A stretch of DNA of 64,000 nt, taken from Pseudomonadota bacterium (GTDB lineage Bacteria; Pseudomonadota; Alphaproteobacteria; Micavibrionales; CSBR16-224). Each line of letters opens with the position of its first letter. Within the stretch, counting starts at the first letter, position 1. Below the pieces are notes generated by a model. That model did no database searches, was not told where the DNA came from, and saw only the letters and a list, made by a program, of their open reading frames with translations. Where the stretch lies: assembly GCA_013285465.1 (NCBI GenBank), contig CP053449.1, forward strand, positions 1 through 64,000. Direction: 5' to 3'. Positions 56,761 to 64,000 of this stretch are shown in pieces. The position numbers and the translations under genes were made by a program.

Positions 56761-57483
56761 TTACGCGGCGGCCGTGCAAGGGGGAATTGCCGCGGCGATT
56801 TTTGCGGCGGCAGCGGCGGGGTCAGCGGCTTGTGTGATAGGGCGTCCGATAACCAGATGGTTTGCGCCGGCTGAAAAAGCCTGCTTAGGCGTCATAATCC
56901 GGCTTTGATCATCTTGTGTGACGCGCTCTTCCGCCGGGCGGATGCCGGGAACCATCAGGACGGGTGCGGTGCCGAATCTCTGACGCAGGGCGGCGATCTC
57001 CAGCGGCGAGCAGACCAGACCGCCCGCCCCGGCTTCAAGGGCTGTTTCGGCAAGGCGCAGAACCTGCGCTTCGGTGTCATTTCCGGCGCCTGTTTGCTGC
57101 AGGTCTTGCGCGGTCATATGTGTCAGAACCGTTACGGCCAGAATCGTCATAGCGGGCGCGTGGGTTTTTGCCGCATCGACAGCGGCGGTGACCATGTTTT
57201 TGCCGCCGCCGGCATGGATGGTCAGAAAAGCGGGATTTAAAGGCGCAACGGCTTTGACGGCGCCGGAGACGGTGTTGGGAATGTCATGCAGTTTTAAATC
57301 CAGAAAGAAACCGGTATCTTCGGCGGCGTTTTCCAAAACGCGGCGCACGCCGTCCTGCCCCAGGGCATAGAAAAATTCCATCCCCAGTTTGATACCGCCC
57401 AGATGCGGGGACACCTGCCGGACAAGCTGTGCGGCTTTTTCAGAATCGGTGGTGTCAATGGCGCAGAAAATTTTTGATGTCAT
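56761..57483 (-). CDS. pyrF: Orotidine 5'-phosphate decarboxylase
   Basis: A 240-residue TIM-barrel enzyme that makes UMP in the last step of pyrimidine synthesis. The catalytic DLKLHDIPNTV motif and the phosphate-binding VPGIRP and VIGRPITQA segments are present. There is no clear ribosome-binding site ahead of ATG 57483; a terminator-like hairpin ends about ten bases before it instead. Confidence 0.96.
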   Translation of the reverse strand: MTSKIFCAIDTTDSEKAAQLVRQVSPHLGGIKLGMEFFYALGQDGVRRVLENAAEDTGFFLDLKLHDIPNTVSGAVKAVAPLNPAFLTIHAGGGKNMVTAAVDAAKTHAPAMTILAVTVLTHMTAQDLQQTGAGNDTEAQVLRLAETALEAGAGGLVCSPLEIAALRQRFGTAPVLMVPGIRPAEERVTQDDQSRIMTPKQAFSAGANHLVIGRPITQAADPAAAAAKIAAAIPPCTAAA

Positions 57484-57493
57484 GAATAATAAA

Positions 57494-57518
57494 ACCCGCG
57501 AAAGATTGTCTCGCGGGT
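57494..57518 (-). terminator. Terminator-like hairpin directly before pyrF
   Basis: Perfect eight-base arms (ACCCGCGA and TCGCGGGT) around a nine-base loop, followed on the minus strand by TTTTATTATT and then the pyrF ATG. It can end the small gene upstream, or act as an attenuator for pyrF. Confidence 0.75.
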
Positions 57519-57573
57519 CAGATTAACGCGGGTTGCGCCTTCGCGCAAGCCCTGCCGTATGATGGCGCATTGA

Positions 57574-57741
57574 TCAGCGTGTTTTCGCCGGTTTACGCGG
57601 GGCGCGGCTGGTTTCGTTGACGTTCAACCCGTCATCGATACCTTCCATACCGGACATATCGTAAAGCTCGTTATTGCCGAAGCTTTTACAGAACAGCGAC
57701 AGCGACGTTTCGCGCAATTCACCTTTGTCCTTCATACCCAT
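57574..57741 (-). CDS. Small polar protein of unknown function
   Basis: 55 residues from ATG 57741, which follows TAGGAG at a normal spacing; an upstream in-frame ATG at 57771 lacks one. The sequence is hydrophilic with a Met/Asp-rich middle (NELYDMSGMEGIDDG) and a basic end (SRAPRKPAKTR). No family recognised. It lies upstream of pyrF and is followed by the hairpin at 57494-57518, so it probably forms its own small unit. Confidence 0.55.
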   Translation of the reverse strand: MGMKDKGELRETSLSLFCKSFGNNELYDMSGMEGIDDGLNVNETSRAPRKPAKTR

Positions 57742-57811
57742 ATCGGAATCTCCTAAAGTTAAGCTATACACTAGAATTATCCTTCAAAAAGCTTAATATT
57801 TCCTTAAATTA

Positions 57812-57932
57812 GGATTTTGTATTTTGAAATACAAAATCCGCGTTCAGCTGCCACGCAGGCTTCGCCCGAAAGGGCGGCCCGCGCTTGCGGGCTATCTGTT
57901 GAGCGGTTTAATATAAAAACCGCTCAACAGAT
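57812..57932. repeat. Cluster of three perfect or near-perfect inverted repeats
   Basis: Hairpin 1 (57812-57839) has 13-base arms and a two-base loop. Hairpin 2, between, has short GC-rich stems (GCCC-GAAA-GGGC and CCCGC-GCTT-GCGGG). Hairpin 3 (57894-57932) has perfect 16-base arms and a seven-base AT loop. Together they fill the space between the 55-residue gene and the VanX-like gene. It could be a compact REP/MITE-like element or a structured leader RNA. Confidence 0.75.
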
Positions 57933-57970
57933 GTCTTTCAAAGACCATTATACAAGAGAATTGTGCCGGA

Positions 57971-58696
57971 ATGAAACAAAAACAGATACCCCCTGCGGAT
58001 TTACAGGCATTTGATGATTTTACCGCGACGCAGCCGATTGCGGTTGACCTTGTCTATGCGCAGCCTGAACACCGCGATAATATCTTCGGATGTGCCCTAT
58101 ACCGCGGGGATGCGAAATTATGGGGACATAAGGATATTGTGGCCTTAACACTGCTGGCGGCGCAAATCTGTCACAAGGAATATGGCTGGATATTGGAGAT
58201 CAAGGATTCGCTGCGTCCCGTCGAGGCGCAGGCCGCTATGCAGGAAACAGCGATTGTCCGCGCCAATCCGCATTGGATGGAAGAGCCGCGGCTGTTATCG
58301 CCGCCGGGACATGGCGGACATCCGCGCGGTATGGCGATTGATCTGCTGCCCTTGACGGAAAACGGCGAGGAGATTGATATGGGGACGCGGTTTGACCATC
58401 TTTCGGAAGACCGCAGCAATAATCCGGCGGCGCGGGATTATACCGCTTTTTCAGAGGATGAAGCCTATAACAATCTGATTGTTGAAAACCGCAGGAAACT
58501 GACGGATGCGATGCTGGATGCGGCGGCGCAAAACGGTATGGAGCTGTTGCCGCTGCCGCAGGAATGGTGGGACTTCCGCTTTTACCCCGCCTATACAAAA
58601 AGTTTTTTACCGCTTTTCGATGCGGATCTGCCGGAAGAGATGCAAATGATGCTGCATGGTGACGGCAGAGTATATTCAGAAAGAACATATCCATGA
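57971..58696 (+). CDS. D-Ala-D-Ala dipeptidase-like (VanX/DdpX family, M15D), altered zinc ligand
   Basis: 241 residues, without a signal peptide. It follows the VanX layout: AVDLVYAQPEHRDNIFG, the Arg of DSLRPVEAQAAM, the zinc motif GHGGHPRGMAIDL (His and Asp), and the end motif EWWDFRF. VanX and DdpX have EWWHF there, where Glu is the catalytic base and His the third zinc ligand; here that His is Asp. The enzyme may still bind metal through Asp, or be inactive. It overlaps the next gene by four bases. In nature such enzymes recycle D-Ala-D-Ala from peptidoglycan. Confidence 0.85.
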   Translation: MKQKQIPPADLQAFDDFTATQPIAVDLVYAQPEHRDNIFGCALYRGDAKLWGHKDIVALTLLAAQICHKEYGWILEIKDSLRPVEAQAAMQETAIVRANPHWMEEPRLLSPPGHGGHPRGMAIDLLPLTENGEEIDMGTRFDHLSEDRSNNPAARDYTAFSEDEAYNNLIVENRRKLTDAMLDAAAQNGMELLPLPQEWWDFRFYPAYTKSFLPLFDADLPEEMQMMLHGDGRVYSERTYP

Positions 58697-59715
58697 GCTT
58701 TGATTTTTCCGCCGTCTTCTCATCCGCGCCCTTTGTGATCGCCGCCGTTCTGGCCGTGCAATGGGTTGTCGATACGGTCTTTCCCTTTAATGCCGGAAAA
58801 GCGCGCCCGTTATTGTGGCGGATGGCGGAGCGCGGCGTTTTGGTTTTTGCCGGCTTGTTGAATAACGGCGGTAAAGGGGCGGTCACACAATTGCTGCGCG
58901 GCATCGTCTTATTGCTGTTTCTGCTGGCGGGCGGATTTATACTGGGCGGGGTCTGGTCATTTGTGACGGCGCTGCTGATGTTTGCGCAAGGCGCAGTGCT
59001 GTTTGTCTGTTTCTATATTTGTCTTGGTTTTACGCGTCTCCATAAGATCCACTCACATCTTTTGGAGAGACTCGGGGAAACGCCGCCGGAACGTGCGGAG
59101 ATTGTACGGCTTTTCGCTTGTCTCGGAATTCCGGTGCCGCGTATTTCCAAAGAAATGTCACCTTATATAAAGGCGGCGGCGGTTTCGGCAGGATATTATA
59201 TGAATATCCTGCTGACGGGTCCGCTGTTCTGGTTCTGGCTGGCCGGGCTTTACGGCATGTTTTCCTATGTTCTTGTGATGGCGGCATTGATTGTTCTGCC
59301 CCGGCAGGGCGATTCTCTGTTCACCCTGCCGCTTCGTCTGGCGGCGCAATTAATGGATTTACTGCCCGGTCTGATAACGGCGGCGCTGCTATATGTTGCG
59401 GCATTGGCGGCGTTTCGCGTGCCGCCGCGGGCGGCGCTGGCGGATTTGCGGCAGGACCCGCTGCCGCTGCTGACAAACGGGTTGCTGGCGGTGACGGCGG
59501 TGATGGCCTCTGCCGCGGGGGTGATTCTCGGCGAGACCGCGCCGCATTGGTATATCGGGGTAAAAGCGGCGGAGACGGTTCTGGGAGAGGAAGCGGCGGA
59601 TGCGGAAGGAATAGCGCAGCCGGAAGCGCTGCGGGCGGCATTGCGTCTTGCGGCGGTTCTTCACCTGTTGCTTTTGATCGCCGCAGCGGCGTTTAGTATA
59701 AAATTTGCCGTATAG
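58693..59715 (+). CDS. CbiB/CobD-like integral membrane protein
   Basis: 340 residues with about eight hydrophobic helices. The last third (DPLPLLTNGLLAVTAVMASAAGVILGETAPHWYIGVK, cited as DPLPLLTNGLLA and GVILGETAPHWYIG) recalls the SPNAG-PEAAMAGALGVRLGG segment of adenosylcobinamide-phosphate synthase, but the key residues are replaced. The N-terminal DP-PHPV motif is also missing. So it is a distant relative of CbiB/AmpE-type membrane proteins and probably not a cobalamin synthase. It is coupled to the VanX-like gene by an ATGA overlap, which suggests a cell-wall link. Confidence 0.55.
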   Translation: MSFDFSAVFSSAPFVIAAVLAVQWVVDTVFPFNAGKARPLLWRMAERGVLVFAGLLNNGGKGAVTQLLRGIVLLLFLLAGGFILGGVWSFVTALLMFAQGAVLFVCFYICLGFTRLHKIHSHLLERLGETPPERAEIVRLFACLGIPVPRISKEMSPYIKAAAVSAGYYMNILLTGPLFWFWLAGLYGMFSYVLVMAALIVLPRQGDSLFTLPLRLAAQLMDLLPGLITAALLYVAALAAFRVPPRAALADLRQDPLPLLTNGLLAVTAVMASAAGVILGETAPHWYIGVKAAETVLGEEAADAEGIAQPEALRAALRLAAVLHLLLLIAAAAFSIKFAV

Positions 59716-59759
59716 GCGGTTTTTTTGTAATTTTCGCAATGGAAACGTAAAAAAACCGC
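59716..59759. terminator. Bidirectional-looking terminator after the CbiB-like gene
   Basis: GCGGTTTTTTT and AAAAAAACCGC pair as 11-base arms around a 22-base loop, directly after the TAG stop at 59713-59715. Confidence 0.65.
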
Positions 59760-60102
59760 ATCATTGTTTTATTTTTTTTCACATATACCTTTTTTTCTCT
59801 TGTATATGAGTTTTTAATCGTCTAGGGTATGACTGCTTCGAGAAATGGCGCAAAAGCGCACAAAAGGTAATGATTCCCAAGGGAAGACCACCTTAGTTCG
59901 CTGGAATATATAGAGAAATTATGAAAAACCTCTCTGATGTGATTCGCCTGTTCTTGAATGGAAAGTGTAAAAGGTAAAGGTTAATAAAATCTGAACAGAG
60001 AAAACCGCCTGACAGCTTTCCGGCCGGAGCATAATGAAGAAGGTTTCGCTTTCGGATGGGAAAGTCAGAAACCCGCTCAAAACCTGAAGAAGGGGGCCGT
60101 AA
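59760..60102 (+). promoter_or_regulatory. Long structured leader of the VWA gene, no gene seen
   Basis: These 343 bases hold no convincing open frame. A weak promoter candidate is TTGTAT, 17 bases, TAGGGT, near 59802-59828. Downstream lies a two-part stem (AAGGT/ACCTT outside, TTCCC/GGGAA inside, 59864-59894), which may extend outward to GCG/CGC, and a GGTTTC/GAAACC pairing near 60041-60071. AGAAGGGGGCC just before ATG 60103 is the ribosome site. I know no riboswitch class that fits. Confidence 0.4.
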
Positions 60103-63100
60103 ATGGCAGATAAGAACAGCAATAAGGAACGCAAAAAACTTCAGAATATTCTGAAGGAGCCGCTGACTGGTCACCGTGTCATGCTGGCCTCGACGTTTCG
60201 CGCTGCGCAATCCGGCGCTCCCGTGGAATTCGGTCTTGAAGATCTTAAAAAATTCGTTGCGACGATTCCCGGCCAGAATGATGATTTCAAGGCCGAGGTG
60301 CAAAATATGCTGGAGGCTTTGCAATCCGGTAAGGCACCGAAACGTCCGCAAATCAACACCCCGTCCAAACAGGTTCTGTGGGGCGCGGGTCTGACCTATC
60401 TTGCTTTGAACCCCGACCAGCTTGGTGAATGGGAAAAGCCTGTCGATTGGCAGGGGCTTGAAAAATCCGGATTGTGGAAGCAATTGACGGAAAGCAGCTA
60501 TGCAACGCAGGAGCTGTTGTCGCATTCGCAGAATGTCGAGGAAGTGCTGCGTCACCGCCATACCGCATATAAATGGGGTAAGCCCGGCAGCGGTGTCGGA
60601 TACGACCAGAACAGCAATAAAATCAATATCGACTTCATGCACTGCCTTGTCGTCGGTTTCGAGCACGCCCGTGCCGATGTGATGCGCGAGATCGGTTACG
60701 CCTATCTGTCACGCAGCTATCCCGAGCGGATGCAGAAAGTTTATAAAGAGCTGTCGCCGCTTTTGGTGAAGTCACGCAAAGCGTCTGCGAAAAAAGGCCC
60801 GCAGCTGTCGAAAGACGAGTATAAGCAAATGCGTGTCTTGAGCGCCGAATGGCAGCTGCGCCATATGCTGTTTAAAGCGGCTGAAGGCAATACGGTCAAT
60901 AAATATGTGGATAATCTGGGTCAGGTGCGGATGCAGGATTTCGGTGTCTCGCTGAATAATTCCGGCGTGACCTCCGAAGGATTCGGCTTTATGCCGCCGC
61001 CGAAAAAAGGCAATAACATGTCAGAAGAGCTGGCGCGTTACCTGAACCTTGTTCACACGGTGCGGATCAGCTTCTTCCAGAATAACGGTTTGTTTGATAA
61101 TGACGATGCGGCCTGGAAACAGGGCGGTGTTGATACGGATCAGGTGCGGACGCTGGAGTCGCTGAAAAAGAAAACGGCGGGCGGTCCGAAAGGCGTTGAC
61201 CACCCCGATTTCAAAATGCTGCTGGATTTATGCCGCGGTGATGAAGGTCTTGAAAATCTGCAGCCGAAACAGCATGAGCGTCTGTATGGCGATGATGTGA
61301 TCGAGCGCAAAATCCGTGAAAACGATAAAAAGCGTAATCAGATTATCACGCATATCTGGGATTTATACGCGGAAGAATTGATCGAAAAAATTCTGGAGCA
61401 AACAGCCGAGCAGGTTGAGCAACAGCTTGAGAACGGCGAACAGAATAAAGACGAAAATAAAAACGATCATCTGCAAAATCAGGATGGTCCGCCGCAACAG
61501 CAGGACGGACAGCAGCAGGACGGTCAGGATCAGGATGGCCAAGACGGTCAGGACGGCCAAGATGGTCAAGACGGTCAGGATGGTCAGCAGGGCCAACAAG
61601 GTCAACAGGGCCAGCAGGGTCAACAAGGCCAGCAAGGCCAGCAAGGCGACCAGAGCGGCCAAAAAGGCGATCAAAGTGGTCAGGACGGCCAGCCGAGCGA
61701 CCAAAAGGGCGATCAGAGCGGTCAAGACGGCCAGCAAAGTGACCAAAATGGTGATCAAAGCGGTCAGGATGGCCAGCAGAGTGACCAGAACGGCGATCAA
61801 AACAGCCAAGACGGTCAGGATGGTCAATCCGGCGATCAGAATGGTGACCAGCAGGACGGTCAAGGTCAAAACGGTGACGGCACGCCTGAAGAAGGCAAGC
61901 TGGGAACCGATGAAGACAGCACGGTTCCTGTTGACGGTGCCGGTGATATGCCGAATGTTGAAGATGCTGCTGAAACGCCGGGCCAAGAAGGGCAAGGTCA
62001 GGATGCGGACGGCCAGGACGGCGACGGTCAGGACGGCCAAGGTCAGGATGGCCAAGACGGTCAGGACGGACAAGACGGTCAGGATGGTCAAAAAGGCCAG
62101 AAGGGCGATCAATCCGGTGACCCGAGCGAATCCAGCGATCAGGCCGGAACCGGTGACGGTAAATCACTGTCTGAACTGGCAAAGCAGGACTGGACACAGT
62201 ATGAGAAACGTGTTGCGGAATTGCGCGGCCCGATCATGCAGACACGGAAGGTCTTTAAGCGCGTACAGGATCTGCAAATGCAGAATAAAAAGAAGAAATC
62301 CTCTTCGATGGATATTCTGCCGCAGGATGGCGAAGTTATGGACCGCTTCAACATGGAGGCGCATAAGCATCTGACGCTGAAAAAAGCGATCGGTGATGTG
62401 CAGGAAGATGATTTGAAACGCTTCCACCTTGATGATGATTACGAAATCCCGGCCGAGATCGATATTCTGATTATGATTGACGGTTCCGGCTCTATGGGTA
62501 TGGGCGGCGGCTCCAGTGCAAGCCCGCTGGAAAGCGCGCTGCAGGCAGGTGCGATTCTGTATGAAGCGGCTGCCGGTAAAGACATGAAGATGAATGTCTA
62601 TGTCGGAATGTGGGGCGATTCAAACGCGCCGATCAAGATTAAGCCCGGCGATAACCGCACCAAAATCGGTCAGGTTATGCAGGCAATGCGTAGCGGTTTG
62701 CACAGCGGTACCGATCTGGCGCCTGCGATTAAACGTGCGGCGGAAACGATTTCCGAACAGCGCGGCAAAGGCGATACATTGAGCGGCTTTACGCATATTC
62801 TGGTTCTGTCCGATGGTGATATCGGCGATCAGGCGGAATCGGTTAAGAATCTACAATCGCTGTTTAAATTCTGTGACAAAGTCACGATGGATACGGCCAT
62901 TATTAAGCCGCGCGGCGGTTCGTCCGAAATGGAACGGATGGCCAAGACCTTTAAAGGCAAGAAAAGTAAACCGAATGAAGAAATCGGTACCGTCATCGAA
63001 AATAAAGGTGATGCTGTTCCGATGGCGATTGTCGGCTTGCTGCTGAACAAGATCCGCAAATGCGGCAGCTTTAAAGCCGAGCCGCATCAGAAAAAACGTC

Positions 63101-63159
63101 GTGATATGAAGAAAGCGGCGAATGAGATGAAGAAACGCGGCGGCGGACGCAGATGGTAG
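60103..63159 (+). CDS. Large VWA-domain protein with Gln-Asp-Gly repeat linker, partner of AAA+ ATPase
   Basis: 1018 residues, no signal peptide or membrane helix, so cytoplasmic. Residues 1-440 are a soluble, mostly helical region I do not recognise; the stretch HCLVVGFEHARADVMREIG is a distinctive landmark. Residues about 460-675 are a low-complexity linker of Gln-Asp-Gly and Gln-Gln-Gly units, split by a less repetitive acidic piece. Residues about 785-990 form a von Willebrand A domain with a full metal site: D793, S795, S797 (DGSGSMG), T870 and D904 (LSDGD). The end is very basic. VWA proteins beside AAA+ ATPases act as adaptors for remodelling or metal insertion (MoxR, NorD/NorQ, CobT/CobS). 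The ATPase gene follows 90 bases later. The specific job is unknown. Confidence 0.9.
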   Translation: MADKNSNKERKKLQNILKEPLTGHRVMLASTFRAAQSGAPVEFGLEDLKKFVATIPGQNDDFKAEVQNMLEALQSGKAPKRPQINTPSKQVLWGAGLTYLALNPDQLGEWEKPVDWQGLEKSGLWKQLTESSYATQELLSHSQNVEEVLRHRHTAYKWGKPGSGVGYDQNSNKINIDFMHCLVVGFEHARADVMREIGYAYLSRSYPERMQKVYKELSPLLVKSRKASAKKGPQLSKDEYKQMRVLSAEWQLRHMLFKAAEGNTVNKYVDNLGQVRMQDFGVSLNNSGVTSEGFGFMPPPKKGNNMSEELARYLNLVHTVRISFFQNNGLFDNDDAAWKQGGVDTDQVRTLESLKKKTAGGPKGVDHPDFKMLLDLCRGDEGLENLQPKQHERLYGDDVIERKIRENDKKRNQIITHIWDLYAEELIEKILEQTAEQVEQQLENGEQNKDENKNDHLQNQDGPPQQQDGQQQDGQDQDGQDGQDGQDGQDGQDGQQGQQGQQGQQGQQGQQGQQGDQSGQKGDQSGQDGQPSDQKGDQSGQDGQQSDQNGDQSGQDGQQSDQNGDQNSQDGQDGQSGDQNGDQQDGQGQNGDGTPEEGKLGTDEDSTVPVDGAGDMPNVEDAAETPGQEGQGQDADGQDGDGQDGQGQDGQDGQDGQDGQDGQKGQKGDQSGDPSESSDQAGTGDGKSLSELAKQDWTQYEKRVAELRGPIMQTRKVFKRVQDLQMQNKKKKSSSMDILPQDGEVMDRFNMEAHKHLTLKKAIGDVQEDDLKRFHLDDDYEIPAEIDILIMIDGSGSMGMGGGSSASPLESALQAGAILYEAAAGKDMKMNVYVGMWGDSNAPIKIKPGDNRTKIGQVMQAMRSGLHSGTDLAPAIKRAAETISEQRGKGDTLSGFTHILVLSDGDIGDQAESVKNLQSLFKFCDKVTMDTAIIKPRGGSSEMERMAKTFKGKKSKPNEEIGTVIENKGDAVPMAIVGLLLNKIRKCGSFKAEPHQKKRRDMKKAANEMKKRGGGRRW
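61480..62125 (+). repeat. In-frame tandem repeats encoding Gln-Asp-Gly linker
   Basis: Nine-base units such as CAGGACGGT and CAGGATGGC, mixed with CAGGGC/CAACAAGGC forms, run from 61480 to about 61880 and again from about 61985 to 62125. Synonymous changes vary the codons while the QDG/QQG pattern holds, so selection is on the peptide. The interval 61880-61985 codes a less repetitive acidic piece. Confidence 0.9.
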
Positions 63160-63249
63160 GATAAGGTTTACAGGAACCGTATTTATTTAGGAACAGAAAC
63201 AAAGAGAACACAAAACAAAGCTTAAAAAAAGAAGAAAGAGGTAGGCAAG

Positions 63250-64000
63250 ATGGCAAAGAAAAAAGGTGAATTGAAAGGCAACGGAACAGATAAACTGTTG
63301 CACAAGAAAATCTCCGATCTGACGGACGCGGACGTCGATAAGCTGGAGGTCGCACTCGGCACGAATGCACGCCCTTACCCGATGTGGGGAACGGTTGTCG
63401 TTGACGAGGACGGACATCAGTCTATCGAACAGCGCCTTGGTAAGATTAAAGATGATGAAGAGCCTCTGCGTCTTTACTCCGAGCGCCCTTACGAGGAAGT
63501 CATCGGTATGATGTACCGGGATATGCCTACGCCCAGTATGATGCCGATGCTGAAAGACATCCTCGAGATGATCAAGCCGGAAAGCAAAAGCCGCATCTAC
63601 TTTATGAAAGGTGATCCGGGTGCCGGTAAATCCTTCCTGGGTGGTCTGGTCGGCCGCGCACAATCCACACGCCCTGTCGAAATCTTCGATTGCGGCGGTA
63701 AGAACATGAACGACCTTCTGTTCGAGATGGTTCTGGATTTCGGTGCCGGTGATGCGCTTCCCGAAGCAATTGACAAACGTCTTGCAGCCGGTGCGTTGCA
63801 GCCGCTGTCCTACGGTCTGCTGAAAAGCGGTCTGCCGAGCAAATTCGTCGAGGAAACCGATGAAGGTAAACTGGTCATTGACTGGGAAGGCCTGAAAGAA
63901 TCCGGTACGGATAATGTCGAGAAAGCTTTCCAGGTTCTGACGAAAGTCAGCAAGCTTGAAGGTCTGGACAGTGCCGGCGGAAACGCGCTGGGTATGAACT
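63250..64000 (+). CDS. AAA+/MoxR-like P-loop ATPase, 5' part, partner of VWA protein
   Basis: The first 250 residues of a gene cut by the right edge. The basic N-terminus (AKKKGELKGNG) leads to an unrecognised 110-residue region, then Walker A GDPGAGKS at 121-128 (K127), with FMKGDPG in the style of MoxR/CobS ATPases that bind their substrate through a VWA partner. Walker B and sensor motifs lie beyond or near the edge. The codons are strongly C-ending (six TAC, no TAT; six TTC, one TTT), as in highly expressed genes. It follows the VWA gene by 90 bases with ribosome site AGAGG, so the two are likely one operon. Confidence 0.85.
   Translation, partial: MAKKKGELKGNGTDKLLHKKISDLTDADVDKLEVALGTNARPYPMWGTVVVDEDGHQSIEQRLGKIKDDEEPLRLYSERPYEEVIGMMYRDMPTPSMMPMLKDILEMIKPESKSRIYFMKGDPGAGKSFLGGLVGRAQSTRPVEIFDCGGKNMNDLLFEMVLDFGAGDALPEAIDKRLAAGALQPLSYGLLKSGLPSKFVEETDEGKLVIDWEGLKESGTDNVEKAFQVLTKVSKLEGLDSAGGNALGMN

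Noticed and set aside
61480-62125. CRISPR-like array
   Set aside because: Units are nine bases, in frame and without spacers.
61346-62197. Long minus-strand frames opposite the QDG repeats
   Set aside because: They arise from the repetitive codons of the plus-strand gene and encode low-complexity Arg/Asp/His or Leu/Thr/Val-rich peptides without a ribosome site.
60103-64000. Cobaltochelatase CobT/CobS
   Set aside because: The architecture is similar and a CbiB-like gene lies upstream, but the N-terminal half and linker are not CobT-like and no other cobalamin gene is present. Kept only as an alternative.

Overview
The window reads as a piece of an alphaproteobacterial chromosome. The evidence is gene order: surE-pcm-LysM protein, tpiA beside a PpiD-type chaperone, tig-clpP-lon-HU, a pcm-like methyltransferase before tolC, an ECF sigma factor with a DUF1109/NrsF anti-sigma factor, and a ctaC-ctaD-ctaB-small protein-ctaG-ctaE-DUF983 oxidase operon. 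The cell is Gram-negative (lpxK, an LpxL-type acyltransferase, TolC) and respires with an aa3-type oxidase. I cannot name the genus from sequence alone. There is no rRNA, CRISPR array, integrase or transposase. Three tRNA genes are present (Leu-UAG, Arg-CCG, Asp-GUC).

Layout. 1-1941: a LysM protein, pcm and surE, all broken by single-base shifts that sit mostly on short A/T runs, which looks like consensus error. 2.1-7 kb: tpiA, a PpiD-like foldase, LpxL- and LpxK-type lipid A enzymes. 7-16 kb: a degenerate GGDEF protein, an M17 aminopeptidase, SppA, an acyl-CoA dehydrogenase, ZapE and two unknown membrane proteins. 16-22.6 kb: the proteostasis block HU, lon, clpP, a second divergent clpP, tig. 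clpX, normally found here, is absent. 22.7-25.6 kb: two tRNAs, a cyclic-nucleotide-binding protein without a DNA-binding domain, and adenine deaminase. 25.6-31.8 kb: a five-gene minus-strand operon (glutamine synthetase-like ligase, aldehyde dehydrogenase, iron alcohol dehydrogenase, gamma-glutamyl hydrolase, secreted protein) that looks like a gamma-glutamylation route for an amine or amino alcohol. 31.8-40.1 kb: a DMT permease fusion, then a Ca2+-type P-ATPase, MaoC-phosphate acetyltransferase fusion and acetate kinase with overlapping ends, then a PlsC-like acyltransferase. 40.2-43.4 kb: a tandem pair of paralogues of an unrecognised family, a small GNAT enzyme, and the ECF/NrsF module. 43.4-49 kb: the cytochrome oxidase operon, preceded by an FNR/FixK-type palindrome. 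49-59.7 kb: M32 carboxypeptidase, TauE exporter, pcm-like gene, tolC, tRNA-Asp, a PH-domain membrane protein, accD, pyrF, a cluster of DNA hairpins, a VanX-like dipeptidase with a changed zinc ligand, and a CbiB-like membrane protein.

59.7-64 kb is the most unusual part. After a structured leader of nearly 400 bases comes a 1018-residue protein: a novel helical N-terminal half, a long Gln-Asp-Gly repeat linker, and a C-terminal von Willebrand A domain with an intact metal site. It is followed at once by a P-loop AAA+-type ATPase that runs off the window. The pair has the architecture of MoxR/VWA or CobS/CobT-like machines, but I recognise neither as a described family. The ATPase gene is rich in C-ending codons, which suggests strong expression. 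This is the best candidate for an undescribed system.
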